This document shows, in pieces, positions 16,986-25,254 of a stretch of 36,779 nucleotides of DNA (within the stretch, counting starts at the first letter, position 1; each line of letters begins with the position of its first letter). The position numbers and the translations under genes are program-made. The stretch spans positions 1 through 36,779 of the forward strand of contig NZ_JAGXJN010000054.1 in NCBI RefSeq assembly GCF_019091455.1, read 5' to 3'. This DNA is from Chitinophaga sp. GbtcB8. Lineage in GTDB: Bacteria; Bacteroidota; Bacteroidia; Chitinophagales; Chitinophagaceae. The notes beneath the pieces are model-generated. The model had not been told where the DNA came from and ran no database searches. It saw only the letters and a list, made by a program, of their open reading frames with translations.

Positions 16986-17008
16986 TCTACACATCCGCAC
17001 ATTTACAA
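16981..17008. repeat. Inverted copy of the 8-bp array
   Basis: Read on the minus strand, this segment gives 8-bp units near GTAGATGT, matching the GCARATGT units of 16732-16763 in the opposite orientation. The last bases overlap the stop codon of the 17003-18061 gene. Matches are imperfect. Confidence 0.55.
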
Positions 17009-18061
17009 CACCTCCCGCTGTACCCTGGGCAGCTCCATCACCAGGTTCTCCCCATAAGCCATAGCTGGTGTCTGATACCCTGCGGTAAAATTTCCCTGTA
17101 ATATTTTCTGTGTAATAAGTAAGGAGGCATAAGCCGTAAGGTCATAGGCTTCTGGTGTGCGCTGGCGCGCAGTAACCGTTTGTCCGTTGGCGTTGGTAGC
17201 CTGGCCCCACATATAGCTGGTGGCCTGGGTGCGCATTACATCTCCCGGGCCGGCAGGGCCGCGGTCTATTTTACGTTTAATAATGCTGCGTACAATGGGG
17301 TTGCGCAACAGCCAGTTAAAGAGGACCTGTACTTTTAATAACCAATAAGCTATCATTGGCATATTAGTATAGACGCGTATGTTAGGAATGCCGGTGCTGT
17401 AGCCGGCCGTAGCTACATCGCCCCAGGGCAGGCTAAGCACAAATATGGGTTTGCCGCCAAAGCTCACCCACATGGCCTTTTTACCCACAGGCTCACTTAC
17501 TATATGACCGTTAAGGCGTGCGGCGCCCGGTTCTCCCAGCTTTTGAACCGTGTTAACAGCAGTGCCGTGGGAAAGGCCGCTGCCGCGGATAGTAAATGCC
17601 AGCTTCAGGTCCACCGCATCAGGTAACTTGTTCTTCAGGAACAGTGCCAGGCAATCAGTAGGTACCACATCAAAACCAGCGCCAGGTAATAACATGATGT
17701 CTGCCTGTTTGGCTGCAGCATCATACTTCCGGATCATTTCAAAAATATCCAGGTCGCCATTCAGGTCCACATAATGGGTGCCGGTTTGCAGGCAGGCTTC
17801 CACCATTTGTTTAGCAGTAAAATTATAGGGACCGGCAGCATTCACCACTACCTTTACCTGGCGCAGTGCGGCCAGCAGGGCAGGTGTATCGTCCAGGTCA
17901 ATGGCCACATATGGCAAACCCAGCTGGGCAGCTAAGGGGGCTAATGCAGCGGCACGGCGGCCGGCCAGGATTGGTGATAGCCCATATTGTGTAGCATAAC
18001 GTGCAATTAATTCACCGGTATAGCCATAGGCGCCATACAGTAGGAAAGTATTGGATTCCAT
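17003..18061 (-). CDS. Saccharopine dehydrogenase-like NAD(P)-binding protein
   Basis: The 352-residue protein opens directly with a Rossmann fold (LLYGAYGYTGELIARY, 7-22), followed by LAGRR and VVVNAAGPY, the pattern of the saccharopine dehydrogenase NADP-binding family that includes trans-acting enoyl reductases. GTHYVDLNGD (about 113-122) and GAGFDVVPTDCLA (about 146-158) are typical of this group. No signal peptide is seen. It is a soluble oxidoreductase of unknown substrate. It is divergent from the first MacB-like permease; the 172 bases between them hold GTTC/GAAC half-sites and a sigma-54 promoter reading the other way. Confidence 0.88.
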   Translation of the reverse strand: MESNTFLLYGAYGYTGELIARYATQYGLSPILAGRRAAALAPLAAQLGLPYVAIDLDDTPALLAALRQVKVVVNAAGPYNFTAKQMVEACLQTGTHYVDLNGDLDIFEMIRKYDAAAKQADIMLLPGAGFDVVPTDCLALFLKNKLPDAVDLKLAFTIRGSGLSHGTAVNTVQKLGEPGAARLNGHIVSEPVGKKAMWVSFGGKPIFVLSLPWGDVATAGYSTGIPNIRVYTNMPMIAYWLLKVQVLFNWLLRNPIVRSIIKRKIDRGPAGPGDVMRTQATSYMWGQATNANGQTVTARQRTPEAYDLTAYASLLITQKILQGNFTAGYQTPAMAYGENLVMELPRVQREVL

Positions 18062-18115
18062 CTTGGCAATGTACGAAAATATGATTATTACTTAGGTGGT
18101 TGCGGCTATAAAAAC

Positions 18116-18139
18116 GAACACTGGTGTTCAGAAGTGAAC
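18116..18139. promoter_or_regulatory. Paired dyads with GTTC half-sites, possible enhancer-binding site
   Basis: GAACAC (18116-18121) and GTGTTC (18124-18129) form one dyad; GTTCA (18126-18130) and TGAAC (18135-18139) form a second, overlapping it. The site lies 55-80 bases upstream of a sigma-54-type promoter, a usual place for an activator of the NtrC class. It also lies in front of the divergent 17003-18061 gene. Confidence 0.55.
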
Positions 18140-18193
18140 AGTTTTTATCATGCTCACAGGTGTAATACATTGAAGCAGAATGGGCTGTTAATA

Positions 18194-18208
18194 TGGCACT
18201 TTCTTAGC
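18194..18208 (+). promoter_or_regulatory. Sigma-54 (RpoN) type -24/-12 promoter
   Basis: TGGCACTTTCTTAGC has the GG (18195-18196) N10 GC (18207-18208) spacing and the TGGCAC -24 box of sigma-54 promoters. Transcription would begin about 18220, 14 bases before the permease ATG. Nearly the same sequence precedes the paralogue at 25255. Confidence 0.75.
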
Positions 18209-18233
18209 TGGCCTTCGCTAACACGCTTGCCTT

Positions 18234-20669
18234 ATGATCCGTAACCATTTTAAAACAGCCTGGCGTAACCTGATGAAGCACAAAACCTTTTCCTTCATCA
18301 ATGTAGCCGGCTTAACTATTGGCCTCACCAGCTTTTTGCTGGTATCCCTGTATATTTTTGATGAGCTTACATTTGACCGCTTCTTCACGCATAGTAATAA
18401 CATTTACCGCATCGTGGAAAGCAGCACCAGCCCTGAAGGTAAGGCTAACCAGGTAGCCTATGTGGGTTACCCGGTATCTGAAAGCGCGGCTGCTCAATTC
18501 CCGGAGATACAAAAGGTAACGCGCATCAGTTACTGGGGGCGGGTCAACATGGCATCACCTGATAATGTGCGCGTGATCTATGGCGATTTTATGACCGTCA
18601 GCAGCGCCTTTCTGCAGGTGTTTGACTTCCCGTTATTGCAGGGCAATCCTGCGACCGCTTTAAATGCACCGCATACTGTAGTGGTTACGGAAACCGGCGC
18701 CCGGAAACTGTTTGGCACTACGGATGTAATAGGCAAAACCATCCGCGCCAACCGGGTAGATAGTTTACCTTATTTGATAACAGGCGTATTAAAAGACCTG
18801 CCGGTAAATACACAGTTCACCTTTGATTACGTATTTTCAGAAGCCACCTTAATAGGCGGCGACAAAGGCAAAAAGGCCCAGGCCAACTGGAATGCCAATG
18901 AATTTGTTTCGTTTGCCCTGCTGGATAACAAAACACACCCGCAAGCCGTGGAAGCTAAGCTGAACCAGCTGGTAGCCGCTAACCGGCAGGCAGATAATAA
19001 AAGCGGGCTGCATCTTACATTACAGCCTTTAAAGAACGTTCATTTTTATTCTGATAATATTGAAGGCAACCTGGGTAAAACAGGCAGCCTGGCCTATATG
19101 TACGTGTTTTCCATCATCGCATTATTTGTATTACTGATAGCCTGTATCAATTATATAAATCTTACCACGGCGCGCTTTACCAACCGGGCTAAGGAAATTG
19201 GTGTACGTAAAGTAGCCGGCGCCTCCCGTTACAACCTGGCCGGGCAGTTTATGGCAGAAGCATTGCTGGTTACGCTGGTAGGGCTGACCCTGGCCCTGGT
19301 ATTGGTAAAAGCCTGCTTGCCCGCTTTCAATGCTTTTACCGAAAAACAGCTGGCGCTGGATGGCAGTACGGATCACCGTATATGGATAGGCGTTATAGGC
19401 GCGGCCATTACTGCGGCGTTGTTATCCGGCGTGTACCCTGCTTTTTTCCAATCGCGTTTAAGGCCGGTATTGCTGCTAAAAAGCAAGCTGCCCGCCGTAA
19501 AAGGCAGCATACCGCTGCGCCGCGGGCTGGTAGTGTTCCAGTTTGCCCTGTCCATTATTATGATCATTGCTACCATGGTAGTGTACCAGCAAATGAAATA
19601 TGTAAGTACCAAAGACATGGGCTTTAACAAAACGCAGCTGCTGGTAGTGGATATTAACAGCCGCAAAATAGGACGCAGCGCAGCTGTTATTAAAAATGAA
19701 TTTGCCCGGCTGCCGCAGTTGCAGGCTGTATCCGTAAGCTCGCGCGTGCCGGGCGAGTGGAAAAGCCTGCCTAAAATAAAAGTAAGGAATGAGCATACCG
19801 CTGTAACCGGGGGAAATGATATGTACTACTTAGGGGTGGATGACAGTTTCCTGAATACTTACCAGATAAAGCTGCTGCAGGGGCGTAATTTCAGGGAAGG
19901 TAAAGGAGATTCCCTGTCCGTAATTATAAATGAAACCGCCGCCAGGGAGCTGGGTATCATCACACCCGGGGAGCAGCTGCTGGATATACCTACGGTTAAT
20001 TTTGGCGAGGACCCGGAGGAGGTACGTTTGCAGGTAAGAGTGGTAGGCATTGTAAAAGACTTTAACTTTCAATCCTTACATACGCCCTTAGCCCCCATGG
20101 TGCTGGGTTTTACCACTAATCCCATTCATGGCCCCGACTATTTTACCGCCCGCATTGCTGCGGGGAATACAGAAGCTACCATGGCAAAAATGAATGCCAT
20201 CTTGCGGAATATAGACCCCGAACATTTATTTGAATACCATTTCCTGGATAAACAATGGGAGCTGTTTTACCGGGAGGATAGGATACGGGAAACCATCTTC
20301 CTGCTGGCAGCAGTGCTGGCCATCCTGATCGCCTGCCTGGGTTTGTTTGGACTGGCTACCTATGCTGCAGAGCAGCGGGTAAAGGAAATAGGCATCCGCA
20401 AGGTGTTAGGCGCCAGCTCACAGCGCATAGTGGCCATGCTGTCCAAAGACTTCCTGCAGCTGGTATTAATAGCTGCGCTGATAGCTTTTCCCGTGGCCTG
20501 GCTGGCTATGGAACGGTGGTTACAGGATTTTGCCTACCGCATTCACCTTAACTGGTGGACCTTTTTACTGGCCGGCCTGATAGCTGTGCTCATAGCCCTG
20601 GTTACCGTAAGCATGAAGGCCATTAAAGCAGCAGTAGCCAACCCGGTCAAGAGCCTGCGGGCAGAGTAA
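18234..20669 (+). CDS. MacB/FtsX-type ABC transporter permease (double-domain)
   Basis: The 811-residue membrane protein starts MIRNHFKTAWRNLMKHK and has an N-terminal helix (about 22-42), a large extracytoplasmic MacB-PCD domain, and a three-helix FtsX block from about 287 (INLTTARFTNRAKEIGVRKV). The layout then repeats: helix near 435, second periplasmic domain, and FtsX block from about 690 with LFGLATYAAEQRVKEIGIRK. It ends NPVKSLRAE. The two halves look like an internal duplication. The family works with a separate MacB-like ATPase in mechanical energy transfer or export of peptides and antibiotics; no ATPase gene is in the window. It is monocistronic, with its own sigma-54 promoter, and paralogous to 25255-27630. 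Confidence 0.92.
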   Translation: MIRNHFKTAWRNLMKHKTFSFINVAGLTIGLTSFLLVSLYIFDELTFDRFFTHSNNIYRIVESSTSPEGKANQVAYVGYPVSESAAAQFPEIQKVTRISYWGRVNMASPDNVRVIYGDFMTVSSAFLQVFDFPLLQGNPATALNAPHTVVVTETGARKLFGTTDVIGKTIRANRVDSLPYLITGVLKDLPVNTQFTFDYVFSEATLIGGDKGKKAQANWNANEFVSFALLDNKTHPQAVEAKLNQLVAANRQADNKSGLHLTLQPLKNVHFYSDNIEGNLGKTGSLAYMYVFSIIALFVLLIACINYINLTTARFTNRAKEIGVRKVAGASRYNLAGQFMAEALLVTLVGLTLALVLVKACLPAFNAFTEKQLALDGSTDHRIWIGVIGAAITAALLSGVYPAFFQSRLRPVLLLKSKLPAVKGSIPLRRGLVVFQFALSIIMIIATMVVYQQMKYVSTKDMGFNKTQLLVVDINSRKIGRSAAVIKNEFARLPQLQAVSVSSRVPGEWKSLPKIKVRNEHTAVTGGNDMYYLGVDDSFLNTYQIKLLQGRNFREGKGDSLSVIINETAARELGIITPGEQLLDIPTVNFGEDPEEVRLQVRVVGIVKDFNFQSLHTPLAPMVLGFTTNPIHGPDYFTARIAAGNTEATMAKMNAILRNIDPEHLFEYHFLDKQWELFYREDRIRETIFLLAAVLAILIACLGLFGLATYAAEQRVKEIGIRKVLGASSQRIVAMLSKDFLQLVLIAALIAFPVAWLAMERWLQDFAYRIHLNWWTFLLAGLIAVLIALVTVSMKAIKAAVANPVKSLRAE

Positions 20670-20722
20670 GCTGCCCTGCTTACCTCCAGGTTAGCTGTTA
20701 CATTGCACCCGCGTTTTAGGCG

Positions 20723-20730
20723 TACCTTTG
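20723..20730 (+). promoter_or_regulatory. Bacteroidetes -7 promoter box for the extradiol dioxygenase gene
   Basis: TACCTTTG fits TAnnTTTG, with ATTG (20702-20705) 17 bases upstream as a possible -33. It implies a transcript start near 20736 and so excludes translation from the TTG at 20728. Confidence 0.55.
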
Positions 20731-20757
20731 CAGGGTAAAAACCATAACATTATCCCT

Positions 20758-21639
20758 TTGAAAAGAAAAGATTTTATAGGGAAATTAATAGGAGGAGCAG
20801 CAGCTATGATCTCATTACAATCGTTCAGGAACTTTACCAATGGGCTGAACGAACAGGATACTATCATGCCGGTGTTATTTGTAGGGCATGGTTCCCCCAT
20901 GAACGGTATTGAAGATAATGCCTTTAGCCAGCGCTGGGCGCAAATGGGGAAAGAGATCCCCACGCCGGCAGCCGTACTGGTAATATCTGCACACTGGCTT
21001 ACAAGAGGCACGCATATCACCGCCATGGAACATCCCAAAACCATTCATGATTTTGGCGGTTTTCCACCGGAGCTGCACGCCGTGCAATACCCGGCCCCGG
21101 GCAGCCCGGAGCTGGCCGCCGCTACGCAGCAGCTGATCACTAAAACACATGTAGGACTGGATCACGACTGGGGCCTGGATCACGGCACCTGGACCATTGT
21201 ACGGCACATGTACCCCAACGCCAACATACCCGTGCTGCAGTTAAGCATAGACTACCACCAGCCACCGGCTTACCACTATGAGCTGGCTAAGGAGCTGGCC
21301 GCCTTACGCAAAAAAGGCGTATTGATCATGGGCAGCGGTAACATGGTGCATAACCTGCGCATGGCAGCCTGGGATAAAATGGATACCCCGGAGTTTGCCT
21401 TTGACTGGTCTGTTGAAATGAATGAATTGTTTAAGAAGAATATAATAGAAGGTAACCACCAGGCGCTGATCCATTATGAACAGTTAAGCAAGTCCGCCAA
21501 ACTGGCCATTCCCACACCGGATCACTATTACCCGCTGTTGTACACACTGGGACTGCAGGGCGCAAAAGATCAGCCTGTGTTCTTTAATGACAAGGTAGTA
21601 ATGGGATCTTTTACAATGACTTCTGTGAAGATGGGTTAA
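20758..21639 (+). CDS. ygiD: 4,5-DOPA dioxygenase-type extradiol ring-cleavage enzyme (YgiD/DODA family)
   Basis: The protein is a class III extradiol dioxygenase of the LigB/YgiD group, which opens catechol rings using non-haem iron or zinc. Visible motifs are FVGHGSPMN (first metal His), ISAHWLTRG, the DHDWGLDHGTWTIVRHMYP block, and GSGNMVHNLR with its His. I chose the TTG at 20758 (MKRKDFIGKLIGGAAAM, a signal-like basic-hydrophobic start, 293 residues); a TTG at 20728 lies within the promoter, and a later ATG would remove this segment. Its stop codon overlaps that of the convergent small membrane protein gene. The physiological substrate is not known; other family members act on L-DOPA or caffeate. 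Confidence 0.88.
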   Translation: MKRKDFIGKLIGGAAAMISLQSFRNFTNGLNEQDTIMPVLFVGHGSPMNGIEDNAFSQRWAQMGKEIPTPAAVLVISAHWLTRGTHITAMEHPKTIHDFGGFPPELHAVQYPAPGSPELAAATQQLITKTHVGLDHDWGLDHGTWTIVRHMYPNANIPVLQLSIDYHQPPAYHYELAKELAALRKKGVLIMGSGNMVHNLRMAAWDKMDTPEFAFDWSVEMNELFKKNIIEGNHQALIHYEQLSKSAKLAIPTPDHYYPLLYTLGLQGAKDQPVFFNDKVVMGSFTMTSVKMG

Positions 21640-21944
21640 TGTACCTGGGCCCTGAAATAAAAGTAAATGGCCACAGCAATACTTAGCAGGATGATGCCCA
21701 CCATCACCAGCCATGTTTTGTTCTTTGGTTGTCTTACAGCATCGCGCAGGCCACGGGTGCGCAATAAGGTTTCCACATCTTCTTTGGCCAGGCGTAAGGA
21801 TTGTCTGATGCCTGTTTGCTGATTTTTTTCCTTCCAGTAATACTTTATGCCTTCTATCATACCCTTCCGCAGACAAAGATCTATGGTCTTTTCTTCAATG
21901 GCGCTGTAGATGCTCCCAGTAGTAGTGGTAGACTGCTCAAGCAT
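21636..21944 (-). CDS. Small tail-anchored membrane protein of unknown function
   Basis: The 102-residue protein has a charged N-terminal helical part (Lys/Glu/Arg-rich, about 1-75) and a single hydrophobic helix near the C-terminus (WLVMVGIILLSIAVAIYFYF, about 78-97), so it is probably anchored by its tail with the bulk in the cytoplasm. I do not recognise a family. The stop codon is shared in opposite directions with the dioxygenase stop (TTAA at 21636-21639), a tight convergent arrangement. The start (ATG at 21944) follows an AT-rich leader. Confidence 0.7.
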   Translation of the reverse strand: MLEQSTTTTGSIYSAIEEKTIDLCLRKGMIEGIKYYWKEKNQQTGIRQSLRLAKEDVETLLRTRGLRDAVRQPKNKTWLVMVGIILLSIAVAIYFYFRAQVH

Positions 21945-22118
21945 AGATTGTTCAGTTTTTTAAAACGTGGTAAGTGGTAACAGCTAATTACTCCGTCAAG
22001 TTACTATTTTATTGTTTTATTGACACTGTTTTTAACATTCGGCAACTCTTGATGTATTTTTTTAAATTGTATCTAAATGGGAGTGAGGGAGGCGGGTAAG
22101 GGGAGGGATGTTCCTGAA

Positions 22119-22150
22119 GTAAAAAGCCGCTACGTTTATGCGTAGCGGCT
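22119..22150 (-). terminator. Rho-independent terminator of msrA
   Basis: AGCCGCTACG (22125-22134) and CGTAGCGGCT (22141-22150) form a perfect 10-bp stem with a 6-base loop. Read on the minus strand it is followed by TTTTTAC, as expected after the msrA stop at 22173. Confidence 0.85.
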
Positions 22151-22172
22151 GTGAAATCTTTTTTATGCGGGA

Positions 22173-22823
22173 TCAATGTTTCAGCTTATCCTTAAAGGCT
22201 TTCCTGAATTTCTCCAGCTTGGGTTTTATCACATACGTACAATAAGGCTGTGACCCGTTTTGATTATAATAGTTCTGATGATAATCTTCCGCCGCATAGA
22301 AATTAGTTAAGGGTGCAATTTCCGTTACCACCGGTTTGTCATAAGCGCCGGATTCCTGCAGCTTTTGTTTGTAGTACTCCGCTTTTTTGTGCTGATCCTC
22401 ATTATGATAAAAAATAACAGAGCGGTACTGCGTACCCACATCATTCCCCTGCCGGTTCAGCTGGGTAGGGTCATGGCTTTGCCAGAAAGCCTGTAACAGC
22501 TCCTCATAGCTTACTTTAGACGGGTCGTAGGTAACCTGGATCACTTCTGCATGGCCGGTGGTGCCGGTGCATACTTCTTCATAGGTAGGGTTGGCCACTG
22601 TGCCCCCGGCATAACCGGATTCTACCTTTACTACGCCATCCAGGTATTGGAACTGTGCTTCCGTACACCAGAAACAACCGCCGCCAAAAGTGGCTTTTTC
22701 TACCTGGGAAATATTGGATGTGTCCATATCATCGGGAACTTTTTCCGTACCGGTGGGTCCATTTTGGGCGCAGGCAGCCATCGTAACCGCCAGCAAACCA
22801 CTTAACAAGGCATATCGTAACAT
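22173..22823 (-). CDS. msrA: Peptide-methionine (S)-S-oxide reductase MsrA, lipoprotein form
   Basis: The 216-residue protein reduces methionine-S-sulfoxide in damaged proteins. The catalytic motif is GCFWC (49-53, catalytic Cys50), followed by TEAQFQYLDGVVKVESGYAGG and the conserved GHAEV..V and YHNEDQ segments. A lipoprotein signal (MLRYALLSGLLAVTMAAC, Cys18) places it outside the cytoplasm, so it protects envelope proteins. The second Cys53 and a Cys near the C-terminus (PYCTYV) could be resolving cysteines. It is monocistronic with a clear terminator and is divergent from the MutS2-like gene. Confidence 0.96.
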   Translation of the reverse strand: MLRYALLSGLLAVTMAACAQNGPTGTEKVPDDMDTSNISQVEKATFGGGCFWCTEAQFQYLDGVVKVESGYAGGTVANPTYEEVCTGTTGHAEVIQVTYDPSKVSYEELLQAFWQSHDPTQLNRQGNDVGTQYRSVIFYHNEDQHKKAEYYKQKLQESGAYDKPVVTEIAPLTNFYAAEDYHQNYYNQNGSQPYCTYVIKPKLEKFRKAFKDKLKH

Positions 22824-22980
22824 AAAAATTTTACTCCAGATACGTAAATTACAACAATAGCGATGCTTAGAACGGCCAAGTTAAGTAACTTTAACATTCT
22901 TTTAGATACAACGGGATGAAACAACGGGTGGATCTTTGCCGGTTTGTTCCATCTGACAATAAAAAGACGAACGATTTTAC

Positions 22981-25089
22981 ATGAAATATTTTCCCGATTC
23001 GGCCCTGGTGCAATTGGAGTTTGACAAAATACAGGCTTTATTAAAAGAGCATTGCAAAACGGAGCTGGGCAAACAAATGGCAGAGGAATTACGGCTGCAT
23101 ACACATATTGACTATGTGCGGTCGGCCCTGCAACAGGCGCACGAGTATAAACAGCTTTTATTATTACAGGAATACTTCCCGAATGATCCGGTGCTGAACC
23201 TGAAAACAGAACTGCGTTTACTGAGTATACAAGGTGCGGTATTAAAGGAAGATCAGCTGATGCAGATACGCAAGCTGGCAGAGATCATGCACGGCATTTT
23301 CCGCTTTTTTGATCACGACCGCCGGATCCAGTACGCCGGCATGCACGAAGTAATTGCCCACACCCATTATGAGAAAAAGATAACGGCGTTGATAGATGAG
23401 GTGCTGGATGATGCCGGGCAGGTGCGTGATAACGCCACCCCGGAGCTGGCGAAGATCCGCATGTCGTTATTCCGTAAACGTACGGAGCTGCGCCGCGTGT
23501 TTGACCGTATCCTGCAAAAGCTGAACAAACAAGGTTACCTGGCAGATATTGAAGAAGCTTTCTTGAATACCCGCCGCGTGGTGGCTGTTTTTGCAGAGCA
23601 TAAACGCATGGTAAAAGGCATTTTGCACGGGGAATCCGATACCCGCAAAACCTCCTTCATTGAGCCGGAAGAAACCATTGAGATCAATAACGAAGTGTTT
23701 TCCCTGGAAAGGGAAGAGGAGAAGGAAGTATACCGCATACTGCGCAACCTTACTGCTGCTTTAAGCCAGTATGCACCTTTGCTCACTAATTACCACGACA
23801 TACTGGGCCTGTACGATTTTATACGTGCTAAAGCCCGGCTGGCGCTGGATATGGATGGTAACTTTCCCATGATCACCGCCCACTCGCAGGTGCATCTGGT
23901 AGATGCGTACCACCCGCTGCTGTTACTATACAACCGTAAGAACAGCAAACCTACTATACCCATTAACGTTACCCTGGATAAGGACCAGCACATCCTGGTG
24001 ATCAGCGGCCCTAACGCCGGTGGTAAAACAGTAACGCTGAAAACAGTAGGTCTTATACAGCTCATGCTGCAGGCCGGTTTGCTGGTGCCGGTGCACCCCA
24101 CCTCGCAGCTGGGTATTTTCCGGCAGCTCATGATCCACATTGGCGATACGCAGTCGCTGGAATTTGAGCTAAGCACCTACAGCTCTCACCTGAAGAACAT
24201 GAAGTACTTCATGGAGAACGCTAACGGCAAAACGCTGTTTTTTATAGATGAACTGGGCAGCGGCTCTGATCCCAACCTGGGTGGGGCTTTTGCAGAAGTG
24301 ATCATGGAAGAGCTGGCGCGCAAGCACTCCTTTGGTATTGTAACCACACACTACCTGAACCTGAAAATAATGGCCAACAAGGTAAAGGGCATTATTAACG
24401 GCGCCATGGGGTTTGATGAGCAAAACCTGCTGCCCATGTACAAGCTGATGGTGGGTAAACCCGGCAGCTCCTACACCTTTTCTATTGCGCAGCGCATAGG
24501 CCTGGATCCCGGGCTCATAAACCGCGCCCGCAAGCTGGTGGATGAAGGCCACTTCCGGCTGGACAAGCTGCTGAATAAAGCAGAGCAGGACCTGCAAAAA
24601 GTAGAGCAAAAAGAAAAGGACCTGCAAAAGCTGCTAAAGGAGAACGAACGCCTGAAAAAGGAATACGAGATCCTGTCCGACAAAGAACGCCAGAAGCAGG
24701 AGCAGGCCGTGTTAAAGCTGCAGAACAAGATCCGGGAAGATGAGCTGCAGTACCTGAAAGATATGGAACGCAAAATGAAGCAGATAGTAGTGGAGTGGAA
24801 GCGTACCGATGATAAGCAGAAAGTGCTGAAACAGGCAGAGGCCCTGCTGTTCCGCAAACGCGAAAAACAGATCAACGAAAAACAGGAGAAAAAGATCAAT
24901 GATAAGTTCCAGGAAATAGGCGGGCAGTGTAAGGTAGGCGACCAGGTAAAGATCATTACCAATAACCAGGTAGGTAAGGTGCTGGAGATCCGTGACAAGC
25001 GGGTGATCGTAAAGATCGGCAATTTACCTATGAACGTAAAAATGTCGGACCTGGTGGTGGTGAAGGAAAAGGCAAAGGAAGAAGCGTAA
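22981..25089 (+). CDS. mutS2: MutS2-like DNA-binding ATPase lacking the Smr domain
   Basis: The 702-residue protein has the MutS2 layout: core and clamp helices (about 1-320), then the ABC-type ATPase with Walker A GPNAGGKT (343-350), Walker B TLFFIDELGSGSD (418-430) and TTHYLNLKI after it. A long charged coiled coil (about 515-650, Lys/Glu/Gln-rich) and a short KOW-like beta segment (VGDQVKIITNNQVGKVLEIRD, about 655-690) follow. MutS2 proteins usually end in an Smr nuclease domain of about 80 residues; here the frame stops at KEKAKEEA and the 165 bases before the next gene are too short for it. The protein may act on stalled ribosomes or branched DNA without cutting. ATG start at 22981. Confidence 0.92.
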   Translation: MKYFPDSALVQLEFDKIQALLKEHCKTELGKQMAEELRLHTHIDYVRSALQQAHEYKQLLLLQEYFPNDPVLNLKTELRLLSIQGAVLKEDQLMQIRKLAEIMHGIFRFFDHDRRIQYAGMHEVIAHTHYEKKITALIDEVLDDAGQVRDNATPELAKIRMSLFRKRTELRRVFDRILQKLNKQGYLADIEEAFLNTRRVVAVFAEHKRMVKGILHGESDTRKTSFIEPEETIEINNEVFSLEREEEKEVYRILRNLTAALSQYAPLLTNYHDILGLYDFIRAKARLALDMDGNFPMITAHSQVHLVDAYHPLLLLYNRKNSKPTIPINVTLDKDQHILVISGPNAGGKTVTLKTVGLIQLMLQAGLLVPVHPTSQLGIFRQLMIHIGDTQSLEFELSTYSSHLKNMKYFMENANGKTLFFIDELGSGSDPNLGGAFAEVIMEELARKHSFGIVTTHYLNLKIMANKVKGIINGAMGFDEQNLLPMYKLMVGKPGSSYTFSIAQRIGLDPGLINRARKLVDEGHFRLDKLLNKAEQDLQKVEQKEKDLQKLLKENERLKKEYEILSDKERQKQEQAVLKLQNKIREDELQYLKDMERKMKQIVVEWKRTDDKQKVLKQAEALLFRKREKQINEKQEKKINDKFQEIGGQCKVGDQVKIITNNQVGKVLEIRDKRVIVKIGNLPMNVKMSDLVVVKEKAKEEA

Positions 25090-25100
25090 TATATTTAGGT

Positions 25101-25125
25101 GTGCCATACTTCAAAGGTGTGGCAC
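25101..25125 (+). terminator. Hairpin after mutS2, possible terminator
   Basis: GTGCCATAC (25101-25109) pairs with GTGTGGCAC (25117-25125) over 9 bp including one G-U, with a 7-base loop, 12 bases after the stop codon. There is no T-run, so it is either a weak terminator or a 3'-end stabiliser. Confidence 0.45.
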
Positions 25126-25213
25126 GCGTAAGCGGACACCCCTTGTATCAAAACCGGACAGTTCATGACACTTCCAAATATCTAAAACACTGACTTCCAG
25201 CTGCCTGTTTATC

Positions 25214-25228
25214 TGGCACCTTCTTAGC
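25214..25228 (+). promoter_or_regulatory. Sigma-54 (RpoN) type -24/-12 promoter
   Basis: TGGCACCTTCTTAGC has GG (25215-25216) N10 GC (25227-25228). It differs by one base from the element at 18194-18208 and sits at almost the same distance from the start codon (27 against 26 bases). Confidence 0.75.
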
Positions 25229-25254
25229 GCCCTGCCCGGATAAACAACTTACCC

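Larger units (their letters stand above)
16613..17002. other. Non-coding stretch filled with short-period repeats
   Basis: These 390 bases lie between the Gfo/Idh/MocA start codon and the stop codon of the next minus-strand gene. They contain an 8-bp array (16732-16763), a degenerate 11-bp array (16876-16985) and an inverted 8-bp array (16981-17008). Frames through it are short and periodic, so no gene is called. The 60-100 bases next to 16612 should hold the Gfo/Idh/MocA promoter, though no clear box was found. Confidence 0.7.

Noticed and set aside
16732..17008. CRISPR array
   Set aside because: Units of 8 and 11 bp with no spacers and no cas genes.
20666..20683. GTAAGC-GCTTAC hairpin over the permease stop codon as terminator
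   Set aside because: Only 6 bp with no T-run; too weak to call.
24471..25022. 183-residue minus-strand frame opposite mutS2
   Set aside because: Ser/Phe/Arg-rich sequence is the antisense of the Lys/Glu coiled coil; no family features.
25118..25132. TGGCACGCGTAAGC as another sigma-54 promoter
   Set aside because: GG to GC spacing is 9, not 10, and it belongs to the hairpin after mutS2.
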